Part shown: in pieces, positions 38,121 through 49,461 of the stretch
How positions within the stretch are numbered: position 1 is the stretch's first letter
How the letters are laid out: each line of letters opens with the position of its first letter
Assembly (NCBI GenBank): GCA_021307315.1
Contig: JAJSPD010000031.1
Coordinates: 62,001 to 126,000 of the forward strand
Origin: Bisporella sp. PMI_857
Taxonomy: Eukaryota > Ascomycota > Leotiomycetes > Helotiales > Helotiaceae
DNA: 64,000 nt
Direction: 5' to 3'
Translations under genes and position numbers: made by a program
The notes under the pieces: model-generated
What the model saw: only the letters and a program-made list of their open reading frames with translations
Databases searched by the model: none
Told to the model about the DNA's origin: nothing

Positions 38121-38912
38121 ATGGATTTCGCACCCTACCAAGACGTCTCCCCCGAAACGCACCGCGCCCTCTCACCACCACCCAACCGATCCTCCCTCGA
38201 ACAGTCCCGTGAAGGTCGACGCTCCTTCTCCCCGAACATCCAGTCACCACCGCTCTCGCCGACCAAAGCGCCTTCCAACAACCCCTGGGCGCCCGTTCGC
38301 TCCTCGCTAGATGCGGTGGTGCCCTCCTTCGTCGGGCGCGCTTTCGGAAGCGACGGGGCGGGATTGGAGGGTGGAAGGGGGCATATAAATGAGTTCGAGA
38401 CGAGCCTGCCGATACGCTTGGATTACGAGGCGTGTCTTGCGTACTTGTTGCTGCCGCCTGCTGGAGGGGTGTTGTTGCTGTTGGCGGAGCAAAAAAGTGA
38501 TTACGTTCGGTACGTCTCTGCAAGAAATTTTGTCAAAATATGTTGGAATTTTGTGAGACTGGGCAAGGAGACATGGTCTACGACGGAAGCTGGAACAGGA
38601 ATCGGATTTGAAGAAGGGAAATGCTAACAGCATCAACAGATTTCACGCATGGCAGAGCTCCCTGCTCTTTACGGCTATCTTCGTTCTGCATCTGATATTC
38701 TCTTGGTCTGCGTTCATCTCCTGGACGTTCCTCATATGCGATATAGCGTTGATCAGCTATCTTACGCTAAGAGCATATAAAGACGGTATTTCACCCCTTT
38801 CCCCTCCCGGTGTTTATAACAAGAGCTAACATTCGTACAAGCGGATACATTAGATAGGTGCGAGGTGCCTTTCTTTGGGAAACTTGCTAGTAGTATTTTA
38901 GATGATGAGTAA
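38121..38912 (+). CDS. Small polytopic membrane protein, Tic20/DUF4870-like
   Basis: Exons 38121-38509, 38640-38785 and 38842-38912 encode 201 residues. The first 90 residues are Pro/Ser rich and probably disordered. After that come three or so hydrophobic segments: CLAYLLLPPAGGVLLLLAEQ, then YVRFHAWQSSLLFTAIFVLH (the RFHAWQS motif, created across intron 1, is the hallmark of this family) and WTFLICDIALISYLTLRAY. The short tail ends in EVPFFGKLASSILDDE, which is family-typical. Its biochemical role is unknown; bacterial relatives are small membrane proteins and the plastid relative Tic20 is a translocon subunit. No transport function is claimed here. Confidence 0.82.
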
Positions 38913-39135
38913 CTGAGCCCGCGTGAGGAGCCATACGGACGAGGAATGAGGGTTTTGCGTAGATTTGCTTGGTGGGTTTGTGATTTGACTATGCTAAGAT
39001 ACCCTTTTCTTCATGTGGCAGTTGTTTTAAAGCCAAACTTAATATATAATTATCAAATTAATAGCCCCAACATTCTTGTTCTCGGACCCCCTGTACAACA
39101 ATCCTTCAGCAAGTAGGAATCCCTCAGCTTAGAAT

Positions 39136-41141
39136 TCAGTGCCTGTAATGTGTGAATGGTCCATCAAACAACGATCCTTTGGCAACCCTCGAAGCTTCCG
39201 CACGCGAGATAGTTCGCTCCCAAGCTCGTTGAAACCGATCGCTGCCCTCTCCCAGAGCACCCATCTCTCCAAATCCCAAATGACTATTCTCTGCTTCTCT
39301 CGCTCTGAAAGAATTCCCCCTGTGCAAAGACGTCTCTTTGAGTTTCCGGTTTAGTACCGGAACTGTTTCCTCATTCTCATCATCGCCGCTCATCTCCTTC
39401 CTCAGATTCTCCACCTGTCTCTTCAGCTCATTCCACAGCTCATTGTCGCTGAGTGGATCACCGGAGGCACGTGGGATTGTTTTCTTGCTAGCACCCGATT
39501 TGGCAACAATTACAAGGAGAGCAGCGACGAATGCCTCCTTCATATATGCGAAAGAGAAATCTTTCGTAATATCCGCAATACGCGCCGACATCTCCTTGGG
39601 GAAATCAATCTTCTTGTTATCCTTCAGTTTGCTGCGCCAATACTCCGCATACTGAATTCTCTCCTCTCTGCTCGGATTATCAAACACGTATTTTCTATCA
39701 AAACGACTTGGTCTCTTCGCGATCCCTGGATCAAGACGCTCAAGATGGTTAGTGCTACCGATCATGAGGATGCCGTGGTTGGATTCGAGACCATCGACCT
39801 CATTGAGAAAGTAGCTACGGACGGAGACGTTCACGAGGGAGTCAATGTCCTCGAAGATAAGGAGGCAAGGGGCCATCTGGCGGGCTTTGAGGAAAATCTG
39901 GCGGATGCCGTACTCAGGACCCATATAACTAGAAAAGCTTTTGACATAGAGAGACTCGATCGCTGGTTTCGTACGTTTGGAGACATCGTGCATGAGAGCT
40001 TTGGTAGAAATTGTCTTGCCATTCTGGTGATTGATTAGAATATGTACCACGGAATGTAATTCAAAGAAGTCACTTACGCCAGGTGGACCATAAAATATAA
40101 CACCTCTCTTCCATGGGACGCTGAATTCGTCGTAGCGCTATTTTGTAAAAATGTCAGTAAAGAAAATAACCGGTTCATTTTATTAAAGTCTGACGAAAAG
40201 GAGATCTCGTCCTGGACCAAACACCACTGACTAGTGGTGTGCCTCTGAAGGGCAAAATAATTTGGAGAGTATGAGCAATCACGCCGCAAAAACACGATAC
40301 CTACTTTTTCCGCGTCAAAGAACCCAATAATATCCTCAATAATAGCACTCTTCTTCTCCTCTTCCAGAATCACATCTTTCCACTCACTCTTCTGCACCTC
40401 ACTCCACAATTCACGATTTGGCTGCCAAAAGCCCTGATCAAAGACCAGAATCTCATTATGCAGCTCTAGGCTCCATGAAGTTGCAGCCTTGATTAGAGCA
40501 TCTATTTGGCTTTGAGGAGACGTGCTTACAGCTTTCTCAGTGTCAACGAGAATGTAGTTGTAGCTGTTCTTACTGAGAGCAGTCTCGGCACCGTCCGCAA
40601 TGTACACGAGAAACTCATAATCGTTGAACTTATAGTCGTAGGCTGCGAAATTGATCCCATCAGCGAATCCCCCGCCCGTCTCGTCATTATAGCGACGCCG
40701 AGGAGGGATGAAGACGCGCTGCTTAACCGCATCGGCTGGATCGCCATGAGGAATACATGTGACCTGAAAACATCAATCAGATTATGAGAAATTACACAAT
40801 TAGGAAAGAATATGGGATAAATGCTCAAGAGAGGGTTGAAAATGAATATACCTCATCGGTTGCTTCGGCGAATGCGATCAGATTGGCAGAGTATGTTGGG
40901 GTTGCCGATATGTGATGCTTGGGATGATGGCGTTGAATGGACTCAATAATCAGACCAAACGTATCCCATCGCTCTCCTTTTGAGCTGCCCAGATAATCTC
41001 CAATGACATTTCCTCCCCACCTAGAGAGAAATGTTAGAATAATGTTATAGCGCCCCGTAGAGATGACGTCAAGTCCACATACGGTCTACCACCAGCAGTC
41101 TCGACATGAACGAACTCCTCGTAAGATCCGGTAGGAGACAT
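39136..41141 (-). CDS. AAA-type ATPase
   Basis: Single-AAA-module ATPase of a fungal group of unknown substrate. Minus-strand exons 41141-41083, 41020-40852, 40763-40305, 40137-40078 and 40023-39136 encode 544 residues. The N-terminal half (SYEEFVHVETAGGRPWGGN to the helical region ending EDIIGFFDAEK) is specific to this family. Walker A GPPGNGKT is assembled across the intron at 40024-40077; Walker B is CLLIFEDID; sensor 1 is GSTNHLERLDPGI and the arginine-finger region RPSRFDRKYVF. Exon 4 is only 60 nt. The start is uncertain: the frame continues upstream of 41141 (HIFERPVDKVM) to a possible acceptor at about 41190, so a further 5' exon may exist. Confidence 0.85.
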
Positions 41142-41911
41142 GACTTTATCAACGGGCCTTTCGAAAATATGTCTGGATGCAAAGTTCTGCTAGGGTGAAA
41201 GACAACCTTAGAAACCGAATGATGTATGAGGAGATGTTGTTGCTCGAAGCGGGGTGTGCTGACATAGGCATGGATATACGAACGTACTCAGCCTCGATGC
41301 AGTGCCGTAATACCAAGCAGGAATTAGCATTAACGACGACGAGTAATTGGCAGCGCCGGGAAGCTACATAATGAATAGAGCTGCTGCCTAAGACCCTGAA
41401 TCTGGAGCAATGACCTAAGGGTCTAGTCAGTTATACAGCAAGTCTTTCATTACGATTGGATAAAGGATAATTCCATTGGTATCTTTTCTTGGCAGCCCAG
41501 ATACTTCACAGGTAGGCTAGTTAAAACTCTAATGAGAAAGCTGAGACTCGCTTCGTTGAGGTTCATTGATTTAAAGAAGAGGAGTCTTATGCTCAGAACT
41601 CTAGTGTTAAAAATGCCGGGTACACATCCTCCAGTCTCCCATGGCGCATATATACAAGACCATACCAATGCAAAATGTTTGGTCACGCTAGTTAATGTTA
41701 TGAGCATCAGGAAGCCAAGGATATTTTAGCCATGACATTGAGAGAATGGATTGCTTTTGACCCTTTTTCAATTGCATACATTTACATTTAAAGACCAAGC
41801 AAACCACCTCCTCGAAAACATTTCCATGACACATTTTTGCCAGCCCTTCATCAATCATAAATAGAACCCCTCAGCAATTTCTTATTGCTACGTTTCCTCC
41901 TCGATAACTAA
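41142..41911. other. Spacer between AAA ATPase and HVA1-type genes
   Basis: 770 bp between tandem minus-strand genes. The first 60 bp may include an extra 5' exon of the AAA gene. Plus-strand ORFs here (41177-41371, 41532-41729) have no recognisable product. Confidence 0.4.
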
Positions 41912-43488
41912 TTAGTCAGAAGTGCTTGGGGCGTTACGTGCACTTCTTCTGGTGCCAACGGCTGGTTCTTTCTTCTCTTTCTTTGAGCCTGTACCTTGAC
42001 CCTTCGGCCTTCCAGGCTTCTTCTTCTCCCCATTCGCAGCATCTTTGGATGTCTTTTGCTTCTTAGTATCAGGAGCTTCTTTCTTAGGTTCGTTCTTTCC
42101 ACCCTTCCTTTTATCACCAGCATGCGCACTCTTGCCATTAGTCTCCTTCTTTCCATCCGCATTTAGCTCATCATCATTTTCTTTGGTGCTTGGCTCATCA
42201 TTCTTATCCTTGGAGTCATTACTCTTTGACTCGTGCGCAGAATCCTCCTCTTTCTTTTCTTCAGCAGGCTTCTCATCTTTCTTATCCTTATCGTCAGATT
42301 TAGGTTCTTCCTTCTCTGCTTTGTTCTCCTCTGTCTTGCCGTTCTGTTCGCCCTTCTTGTCTACGTTCAATTCTGAGGCTTCCTTCACAACATCATTTCC
42401 AGGCCTCTCGATGTGCACGGCGGGATCGTCCTCGGTACCATGCTTCTTGATCTCATTACCGCGATGCGAAGTCACAGAGACATCGCCTGCTTTGACTTCT
42501 GCAACTACGCCACTGGGGTTACCGCCACCCCAATTCCAGGAGACTAAATAAGGGGGGGAAATTAGCGAAAGTGACGTAGAACGAAAAGAAATAGATATTG
42601 AAGAAGCAAGACTAGAAATACATAATAGACAGAATCAAAAGCTATGCATAAACTCTCACGGCTCAGCTTGCGCTATAGAATCTTTCTGCTGCGAGACGCC
42701 AAGTTATCGTAATCGTGCCACGAAACTTGGATCAGTTGGGAAATGCACTCTGATATCACAAGCTATGGCTACCGCGGGTATACCTCCTCCAAACGCCGAG
42801 TTTTGGGAAAGAAACCTCGGAGGAAGTAAGTACAAAACCCAGTTGGTGATTGAATATATATAGCCCTGGCTGAATGGCGAAGTGATCTGGCCCGCATGCG
42901 GCTGAGACATTTTCTATTCCGAAGCCTTCACTGTTGTATCGCCGTTGCTTGAAATCCGTATCCACCACTCTGGTTACAATGGATCGACCTGCCACGATAC
43001 CCTGGGGAGGAATGCTGTAGGCTCGTCTAGCTCGGAACATGAGGCTCGATGCTTTCGATACCTTCTTCGTTGTTCCCACTGTGCTTGATACTTTGCACAA
43101 GCATATAATCCTTCTTGGCTTCCCAAGCTTTGCGGTTGACTAGAATTGGTCCTGGGCTGACACCTTATCGGGCCGTAATCCGATATTCGGAATTAGGTCG
43201 TTGCCATTCGCCAGCCAGAATTTGTGATACTGAGGACGGTAGAGAGTCCAGTAACTTAGCTCGCACTATGATGTATATATTGCGATTGCAAGTACAAGGC
43301 GATGTCTCAATGTCGCAGTGTCGCGCGCCTTGAGTGATGGCAGACCAGGATGGACGAAGCAGAAGCGTATCCAAGCGCGAACAGTAGCAATTGATCGCAG
43401 GGTAACATGCGACAGGAGAGAGAGAAATGGATTCAGAGTCCTTACCTTTGTCCCCTTCCTGGACTCCTCCATTGACGTTGGAAGACAT
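41912..43488 (-). CDS. HVA1/TUDOR-domain (DUF2945-type) protein with acidic-basic tail
   Basis: Minus-strand exons 43488-43446 (14 codons plus one base) and 42543-41912 encode 224 residues. The joined N-terminus EGDKVSWNWGGGNPSG, then VTSHRGNEIKKHG and DPAVHIERPGNDVVKEASEL, matches the small TUDOR fold named after hypervirulence-associated protein 1. The rest is a long Lys/Glu/Asp-rich tail ending in KKKPGRPKG (AT-hook-like) and RRSARNAPSTSD, suggesting nuclear or chromatin location. The function is not known. The intron at 42544-43445 is 902 nt, far longer than any other here; donor GTAAGG, branch-like GCTAAT and acceptor TTTAG are good and the join restores a conserved motif. Confidence 0.76.
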
Positions 43489-44756
43489 TGGGTGAGCTGT
43501 ATTGAAACTGAGATATATATAATGGATTCGGGATAACAGGGGAGAACTGGCGATCACGATGAGAGAGTATAGAGTGCAATGCGACAATTGAAGAAGCAAT
43601 GATAATTATCAGAGGCGAAAGGTATAGAGGCTGGAGAGAGAGGAAAGGATGAGGTGACGTTGGAGGATGCAATGACGTTCTTCGCCTACGCTTAGTTGAT
43701 ATTACTGTACAGTCCAGGACTTGCCGTGAGCATGCAGCTTCAGCTAGCTGCCCTGGCCCGGCCTGGCCTGGCCTTCGCCGATGCTTGTACTCTCGTCAGA
43801 GCTTTCCGAAGAAGCTTACTAAATCAAAGTTGAGTGGTGGTTGGCTGCTGCCGCTGGACAATACCATATAGGCAGGTAATCCGTACCGTATTCGCACGCA
43901 CTTTAGTGTGTAGTACTTGCGCCATTGACGAATAGAAGGGGGAAAGGGCTGGTGCCACAGATGCAGAAGCGATCCCTTGGGATGCAGCTAAAGACTTGCC
44001 AAGCTGGGTATCCCGGGCCCCTACTTACAGGAAGTAAAAAAAAAGGGTGGAAAAGTGGATGTTTTGTACGAGAGCGGAGCAAGCAAAAAGGCGGGGAAAT
44101 GTTTGCAAGGGTGGTGGGCAATGAAGGCACGGCACCACCACCACCACCACCACAAACATCCATCACTCCTGTACAGACAGCGCTGTAAGCAGATATACAC
44201 ACAGTCTTGATGGGCTGGGTAGTCGAACCGTTTCTAAACGCTTACGCTACAGAGCTATCCCTAGATTCTGATATATGGGAGCTAGAGAGGTAGACTTGGC
44301 GATAGACTCTGGAAACAGCACATACACTCGTGGTGCCTTCTGGCCCTGCCCCATTGTATAGCTCTCCCCTAGTAGGCCCCATCCGTAGACTAAACAATAC
44401 CAAACAATTCTATCAGGGTTTGCTACTATTCCCAGTTCCATCCAGATGCTACAGCTCCTCATTCACATGCACTGCTCTATGTTTGAACAGCCTAAGACGT
44501 GTGAGGCAGTACTCTGGAGTGAGAAGGATAAGAATTAACCTAGGAACAGCATTCTCCAAAGGTGAACCACATCTTATCCATATTTATTTCAGCCTCTCAT
44601 TCCTGAGATGGAAGTCATGAGGTGATAAATCCAGCCGCCTTCCCTAACCAACGGGCATCAATCCGCATGATATTTCTAGAGCTTCCACATGCCTTACCAA
44701 GAAATTCTTTATAACACCAAGTTAACCACAGAAGTTACCTTGAGAACCAGTATCTT
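43489..44756. other. Intergenic region with simple repeats
   Basis: 1268 bp upstream of the HVA1-type gene and downstream of the next minus-strand gene. Includes a CAC trinucleotide run at about 44131-44152 and a GGCCTGGCC cluster at about 43751-43774. No gene, tRNA or transposon recognised. Confidence 0.45.
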
Positions 44757-45977
44757 TCATGCAAGACTTAGGCCATCGAGAGCCTCAAGGCTTGCCGCCT
44801 CTGCCTTTGCATCTTCCACCATCTCATCAACTGGCTCTGGAAAATTGGTCTGAAGCATATTCATAACCCACTCCGCATCTGCCACCTTGTTCTTCTCAAA
44901 CAAGAACTTAGCTGTGTATAAGCCCAAATTAATATCACGGTTAGCCATCCCCTTCTGAACTGCAGAGACAGTTTTCAAGTACGACAATGCCAGATTGGCA
45001 TTAGGTCGAGATGGATGGAAGAGATCTAGCAACGAATTTTCATATTTTGACCATGCTGAAAATCTGGAAATAAAAATAGCCAAAGATTCGAAAGCTGGTT
45101 TAGAAATTCGGCTATGCTTTTCCGTAATTTGTCGTACCAGGTAACGAGCTGAATGACCCAGCACGAGCGACCTCTGGTAATCATTCAGTTCTACGACATG
45201 CCCAGCCGCTTTCGAAAGACACGATACTGCATTGTCCAAAGTTCCCGATCCTTGGATCTCGGCCCAGACTAGGCACATCAGAGGATTCGAAAAATCTGAT
45301 GGCTTGACCCTAGAATGCTCTGAAATTCCTCTAGACTCTCTAATGGCTCTTTTTATCCATATCCATGCAACATGCTGTATGTTCTCTGCAACAATAAATT
45401 GCATCAAAATTTTCGAAAATTGCTTGTCTTTCAAGAAGTTGTTGGTATTCGCGAGCCCACTCGAAGTCAACCATTTCACAACTTTTAGACCCGCACCTGA
45501 GTCCTGCATGCCCTGTTGTATAGAAGTTGCTGGAGATTGAACTACGATACGTTTTTGCTGCACCAGGCAATGAGTCGCAGATGTCAGTGTCATCATCCCC
45601 ATTGATACAGCGTGCTCGAATACGACCATTGGATCCTTCTTTGGCTTATTCTGAATACTTGTATCTGCTCGTGAAATATTGAAGAGGGGGTTTGTAAGAA
45701 TCGACTGTAAGTGCTGATCTGTAGGTCTGAAGCCAGAATCTAGACTTGAGCGCCTTTTCCTCTGCTCAGGTGGCTTAAAGCCTGACTTGGAGCCACCATG
45801 CTGGCTCGATTTCGATGGTCTACCCTCTGCCTCTAGCTGGAAGCCATGCGCAGCATCCAAATTCTTCCGAAAAGATGAAGACAGCCGATTGAGAAGCTGC
45901 TGCGATTCGCGAGGTGTTAAGGCCGGAGGATGATTAATATTAAGGAACTTTTGGAGAGGTTGTGAATTGCGGAACAT
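44757..45977 (-). CDS. Conserved hypothetical protein, single exon
   Basis: 406 residues without introns. I do not recognise the family. The N-terminus (MFRNSQPLQKFLNINHPP) has few acidic residues, and a mitochondrial targeting signal is possible. A low-complexity basic stretch at residues 50-85 follows, then an all-helical region with HAVSMGMMTLTSATHCLV and several repeat-like helices (LGLYTAKFLFEKNKVADAEW), compatible with a TPR- or PPR-like helical-hairpin fold. The tail is acidic. Divergent from def1 with 591 bp between starts. The protein is real by length and codon coherence; the function is unassigned. Confidence 0.75.
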   Translation of the reverse strand: MFRNSQPLQKFLNINHPPALTPRESQQLLNRLSSSFRKNLDAAHGFQLEAEGRPSKSSQHGGSKSGFKPPEQRKRRSSLDSGFRPTDQHLQSILTNPLFNISRADTSIQNKPKKDPMVVFEHAVSMGMMTLTSATHCLVQQKRIVVQSPATSIQQGMQDSGAGLKVVKWLTSSGLANTNNFLKDKQFSKILMQFIVAENIQHVAWIWIKRAIRESRGISEHSRVKPSDFSNPLMCLVWAEIQGSGTLDNAVSCLSKAAGHVVELNDYQRSLVLGHSARYLVRQITEKHSRISKPAFESLAIFISRFSAWSKYENSLLDLFHPSRPNANLALSYLKTVSAVQKGMANRDINLGLYTAKFLFEKNKVADAEWVMNMLQTNFPEPVDEMVEDAKAEAASLEALDGLSLA

Positions 45978-46568
45978 TATAAGGTCAACAGCAAAACTGT
46001 TGCTTCCGCTTCCGTATTATTTCCACTATCCAATGAATAGATTAGATATGTGGGTTTGTCTACGTCGCTGGTATATCAGTTTGAGTTCATAAGGTGATCA
46101 TGGCGTGGTGACGTGATGTGCTGAGACTTGTTGTGGGTTGGGTGCTTTTGCCCATAGAAGTCAGATAGTTTCGGGAATTCAAGGAAGGGGAGGGCACATA
46201 CCTTCCTTCTCTAGTCTTTTGTGTGCTGTATTGCTACTGTTACTGTTACTGTGAAAACCCGTGCGTGTGCATGTATGAGACTAAGTCCATGGATCATTCT
46301 TTGTGTGAATTGCCGAGCCACTTGAAGACAAGGTGAACTTCCATCCCATGAATGTAGGAAGCCTTCTCATGCCTGAAAAATAAGGCCAAAATAGCCAAGC
46401 CATGCTCAGCTGCATTTGAAGCTCTACCGTTTTTAGACTGACGAAACTTAAGCCTTTCGCAACTCTTCGTCATTGTAACAAAAGAACATCCCATCATCTC
46501 AATAGTTGAAGCACTAATACTCCTTTCTTATCTGCTTCACAATCGCGCATCCTCCTCACACATTTGCC
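45978..46568. promoter_or_regulatory. Divergent promoter of the 44757-45977 gene and def1
   Basis: 591 bp between opposite starts. A GTTACT repeat lies at about 46236-46250. No defined factor site claimed. Confidence 0.4.
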
Positions 46569-49461
46569 ATGTCTGAGGTACAATCGAGACCTGCCGCACC
46601 ACGCGGTAGAGGCTCAGCTCGTGGAGGTCGAGGAGGTTTCTCTGCCAGAGGTGGTCGCGGCGGTAGACACAATACTACTAATGGTGATAAACCAGAGCCT
46701 ACGCACACAAATGATGATAGCGAGGTAGCTCAGCTGAAGAAGAAATATGGCAGCAAAGTCTCAACAATCAAAGAGATGTTTCCTGACTGGACAGATGAAG
46801 ACGTTGTCTTTGCCTTGCAAGAAACTAATGGCGATTTGGAAACCACAGTAGAGCGCATAACTGAAGGTACGTCCCTGTAAAAGCTGCATACATGTATTTA
46901 TATTTGCTGCTTTACTGGAACGTACGACCAAGGCTGACCCGTATTAACAGGATCGATCACACAATGGGGAGAGGTATCGAAAGTCAAAAAGTCCAAAGCC
47001 AAAGAGCCAGCCGCCACCATCCTTGGTGACTCGACAAACACTGGCAAAGGTTCGCGCGGCGGACGAGCCAATACCGATAGTGGCAGAGGTCGTGGCCGAG
47101 GCATTGATCGAGGCAGAAGTGGTCGCGGACGCGGAGCCTCTGTCGCACATACAAATGGATCTCGTAAGGAGAATGCTCCAGCTGCAGCGGAATCAAATGC
47201 GTGGGATACAACTGCTCCTACTGAAGCACCAACATGGGATACAAAGCCCTCTGGAGGTGATGATAGCTCGACTGCCGGACCAACAAATGTGGCTGCCAAA
47301 GCTGCATCAAGCATTATTCCAGATGGTGTTAAAAAGAGCTGGGCAAGCATGTTCGCTCCTCATCCTCCAACCCCAAAGAAGGCCCCAGAACCAGTTGAAA
47401 AGTAGGAGATTTCACCTATCAAATTTAATTATTGCTAACATGTATGCTAGACCCGCAGAAGCACCAAAGCCAGAGCAACCTATTGAGACTCCTTTACCGG
47501 AACCGGATCCTCCACTTCCAGAGGCGGCACCTGTCGAGCTTTCTGCGGAAGTTCCAATCGAAGCCCCTCCTGCTGAAGATTCAGGCATTACCGTCACACC
47601 TTCGAAGGATGAGTTGACAGAGACAAACCTCGAGCAAGTTCCTGACGCTTCTCAGCCGGCTCCTAGTGCTACTGCCGCTAGCACTGCAGCTAGCTCTTGG
47701 GATCCTCGAAATACCTCTACTGGTACCCCATATGCTAGCCTGCAACAGAATCAGCCACAGGCAATCCGGCAACCACCTTCCAGTGGGTTCCAAGCATCGG
47801 CTCAGAAGGCTACAGGAACATCTGGCCGAACTCCCAGTTACCAACGACGGGTGCTTGATCAAGAGGAAGCCGTGCGCATGCCTGGCAACCGTGAGGTAGA
47901 GCGAACCGCTGTTCAATTTGGTGCTTTCAACTTGAACGGATCTGGAGATGAGGATGTCGATGGCGATCGCGAAGAGCCTGAGACTCGCGCCCAACCACCG
48001 CAGCACTCGCCTGTTACACACCCTAGAGCTGCGCTTCCTCCTGCTCCTCAACAGCCAGCAACTGTCCAAGAGAGTCTGCCTACCCCGAAGCAACCTACTG
48101 GATTGCCGGCTGCCCCCCCTTCTGCCGCTCCGGGACTGCCATCTCCTCAGGCTGTTCCTGGCGCTCAAAATGGTCAGCAAGGACCCCAAGCGAGCCGCTA
48201 TGGGTATGGAAACCCAGGTGCTCAAGATTCATCTTTACCTCCAAAGCCGTTTGATGCTTTTGGCCAACAGGCTCCATCGACTCAAAGTCCTTTTGAGGGT
48301 TATCAGAATCAACAATCTCAATCTCAATCACAGGCTCAATCTGGTGCTTTCTCCTCTGCACCGAATGACTATTCTTCCTACTACACGTCTGACCCGCAGC
48401 AGCGTGCCGCGTACAACAGCTACTACCAACAGCAACAGTACGGTGTTCAGCCAGGTGCTCACAACCAACAGGATGGCACCGCACCCCAAAGATCATACAG
48501 TGGATATGGTGGTCCACAAGCTGAGGGGGCTGGATCTCAGCTACCTCAGAGCGCGGCTCAACAAGCTCAATCACGCTTTCCAACTGCTGGAGAAGGCCAG
48601 AACAGCGGCCATTCTACTCCAAACCCAGCCGCCCAAGCTCAGTCACAAAGTGGTGCACAAGGTGCTCAACCTCAACAAGGTCAGCCACAACAACTTGGTG
48701 GATACCCATACGGTCATCCCTACTATGGAAGCCCTTACTACCAACAGTATGCAGGGTATGGAGCGTATGGCGGAGGAAATTATCCTGGTGGACCCTATGG
48801 TGCTAAAGGCGGCGTTCATGGTCAGCAAGCTTATCCAGGCTATGGAATGTCGCCTGCTTATGACCATACCGCATCGCCTGCAGCAGGTGGATTTGGAGGA
48901 TCTTCTCTGCAAGGCCGTGATACTGGGCTGGGCAGCTTCAGTGATTATGGTCGTGGTGGGTCAGCTCAATCATCTCAAGCTCCCCAAGGTATCAGTAGCG
49001 GTGCTTTTGGTGGGTCCCATGAAGCCTTCGGTCGAGGATCATCCTACCAAGGCCAAAATCAACAGCATTACAATGCAAATCAAAGTGCTCAGCAAGGTGC
49101 TAGCGATGACTTGAAGCCTTTTGGTGAATCGAAAACCACCAACGGTCCAAGCCCCTCTCTCACACAAGCTGGTCGGCCAGGATCTGCTACCAACGCTGCC
49201 CCAGGCTCAGCGCTTCCGCCTCCACAGTCCCAGCCAGGTGGTTATGCAGGTTATCCAAGCCATCTTCAACAAGGACACGGACTGCACGGTAGCCAAGCAG
49301 CAGGTCAATATACAGGCCTTGGAGGAGCTACCGGTCACCAATCTGCAGGCCAAGGCCATCAAAACAGCCCATATGGAGGTTATCAGGGCTTTGGAGGCAA
49401 TTACTATGGCAACAGCCAGCAACAACAACGTGGCGGTTGGGGGGGCAATTACGGACATTAA
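46569..49461 (+). CDS. def1: RNA polymerase II degradation factor Def1
   Basis: Promotes ubiquitylation and removal of stalled RNA polymerase II. Exons 46569-46866, 46951-47401 and 47451-49461 encode 919 residues. An N-terminal RGG-rich segment (RGRGSARGGRGGF) leads into a CUE domain: STIKEMFPDWTDEDVVFAL, with the family's MFP and di-leucine-like positions, ending ETTVERITEGSITQWGEV across intron 1. A second RG-rich block follows in exon 2. Exon 3 is Gln/Pro/Gly/Tyr rich for about 650 residues, as in yeast Def1. In exon 2 a different frame is open from 47023, so an ORF-only call gives a wrong N-terminus. The strand and frame are confirmed by the CUE domain and by both splice joins. Confidence 0.9.

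Noticed and set aside
38116..38523. 135-codon antisense ORF over the Tic20/DUF4870-like gene
   Set aside because: Arg/Pro-rich complement of a Pro/Ser-rich coding region.
42756..43100. Possible nested gene in the HVA1 intron
   Set aside because: 114 codons without a recognisable domain; kept only as a question in the intron finding.
47581..48225. 214-codon antisense ORF in def1
   Set aside because: Arises from the Gln/Pro/Ser-rich sense sequence; the sense frame is confirmed by the CUE domain and splicing.
47948..49114. 388-codon ORF in another frame of def1
   Set aside because: Low-complexity shadow of the glutamine-rich region.
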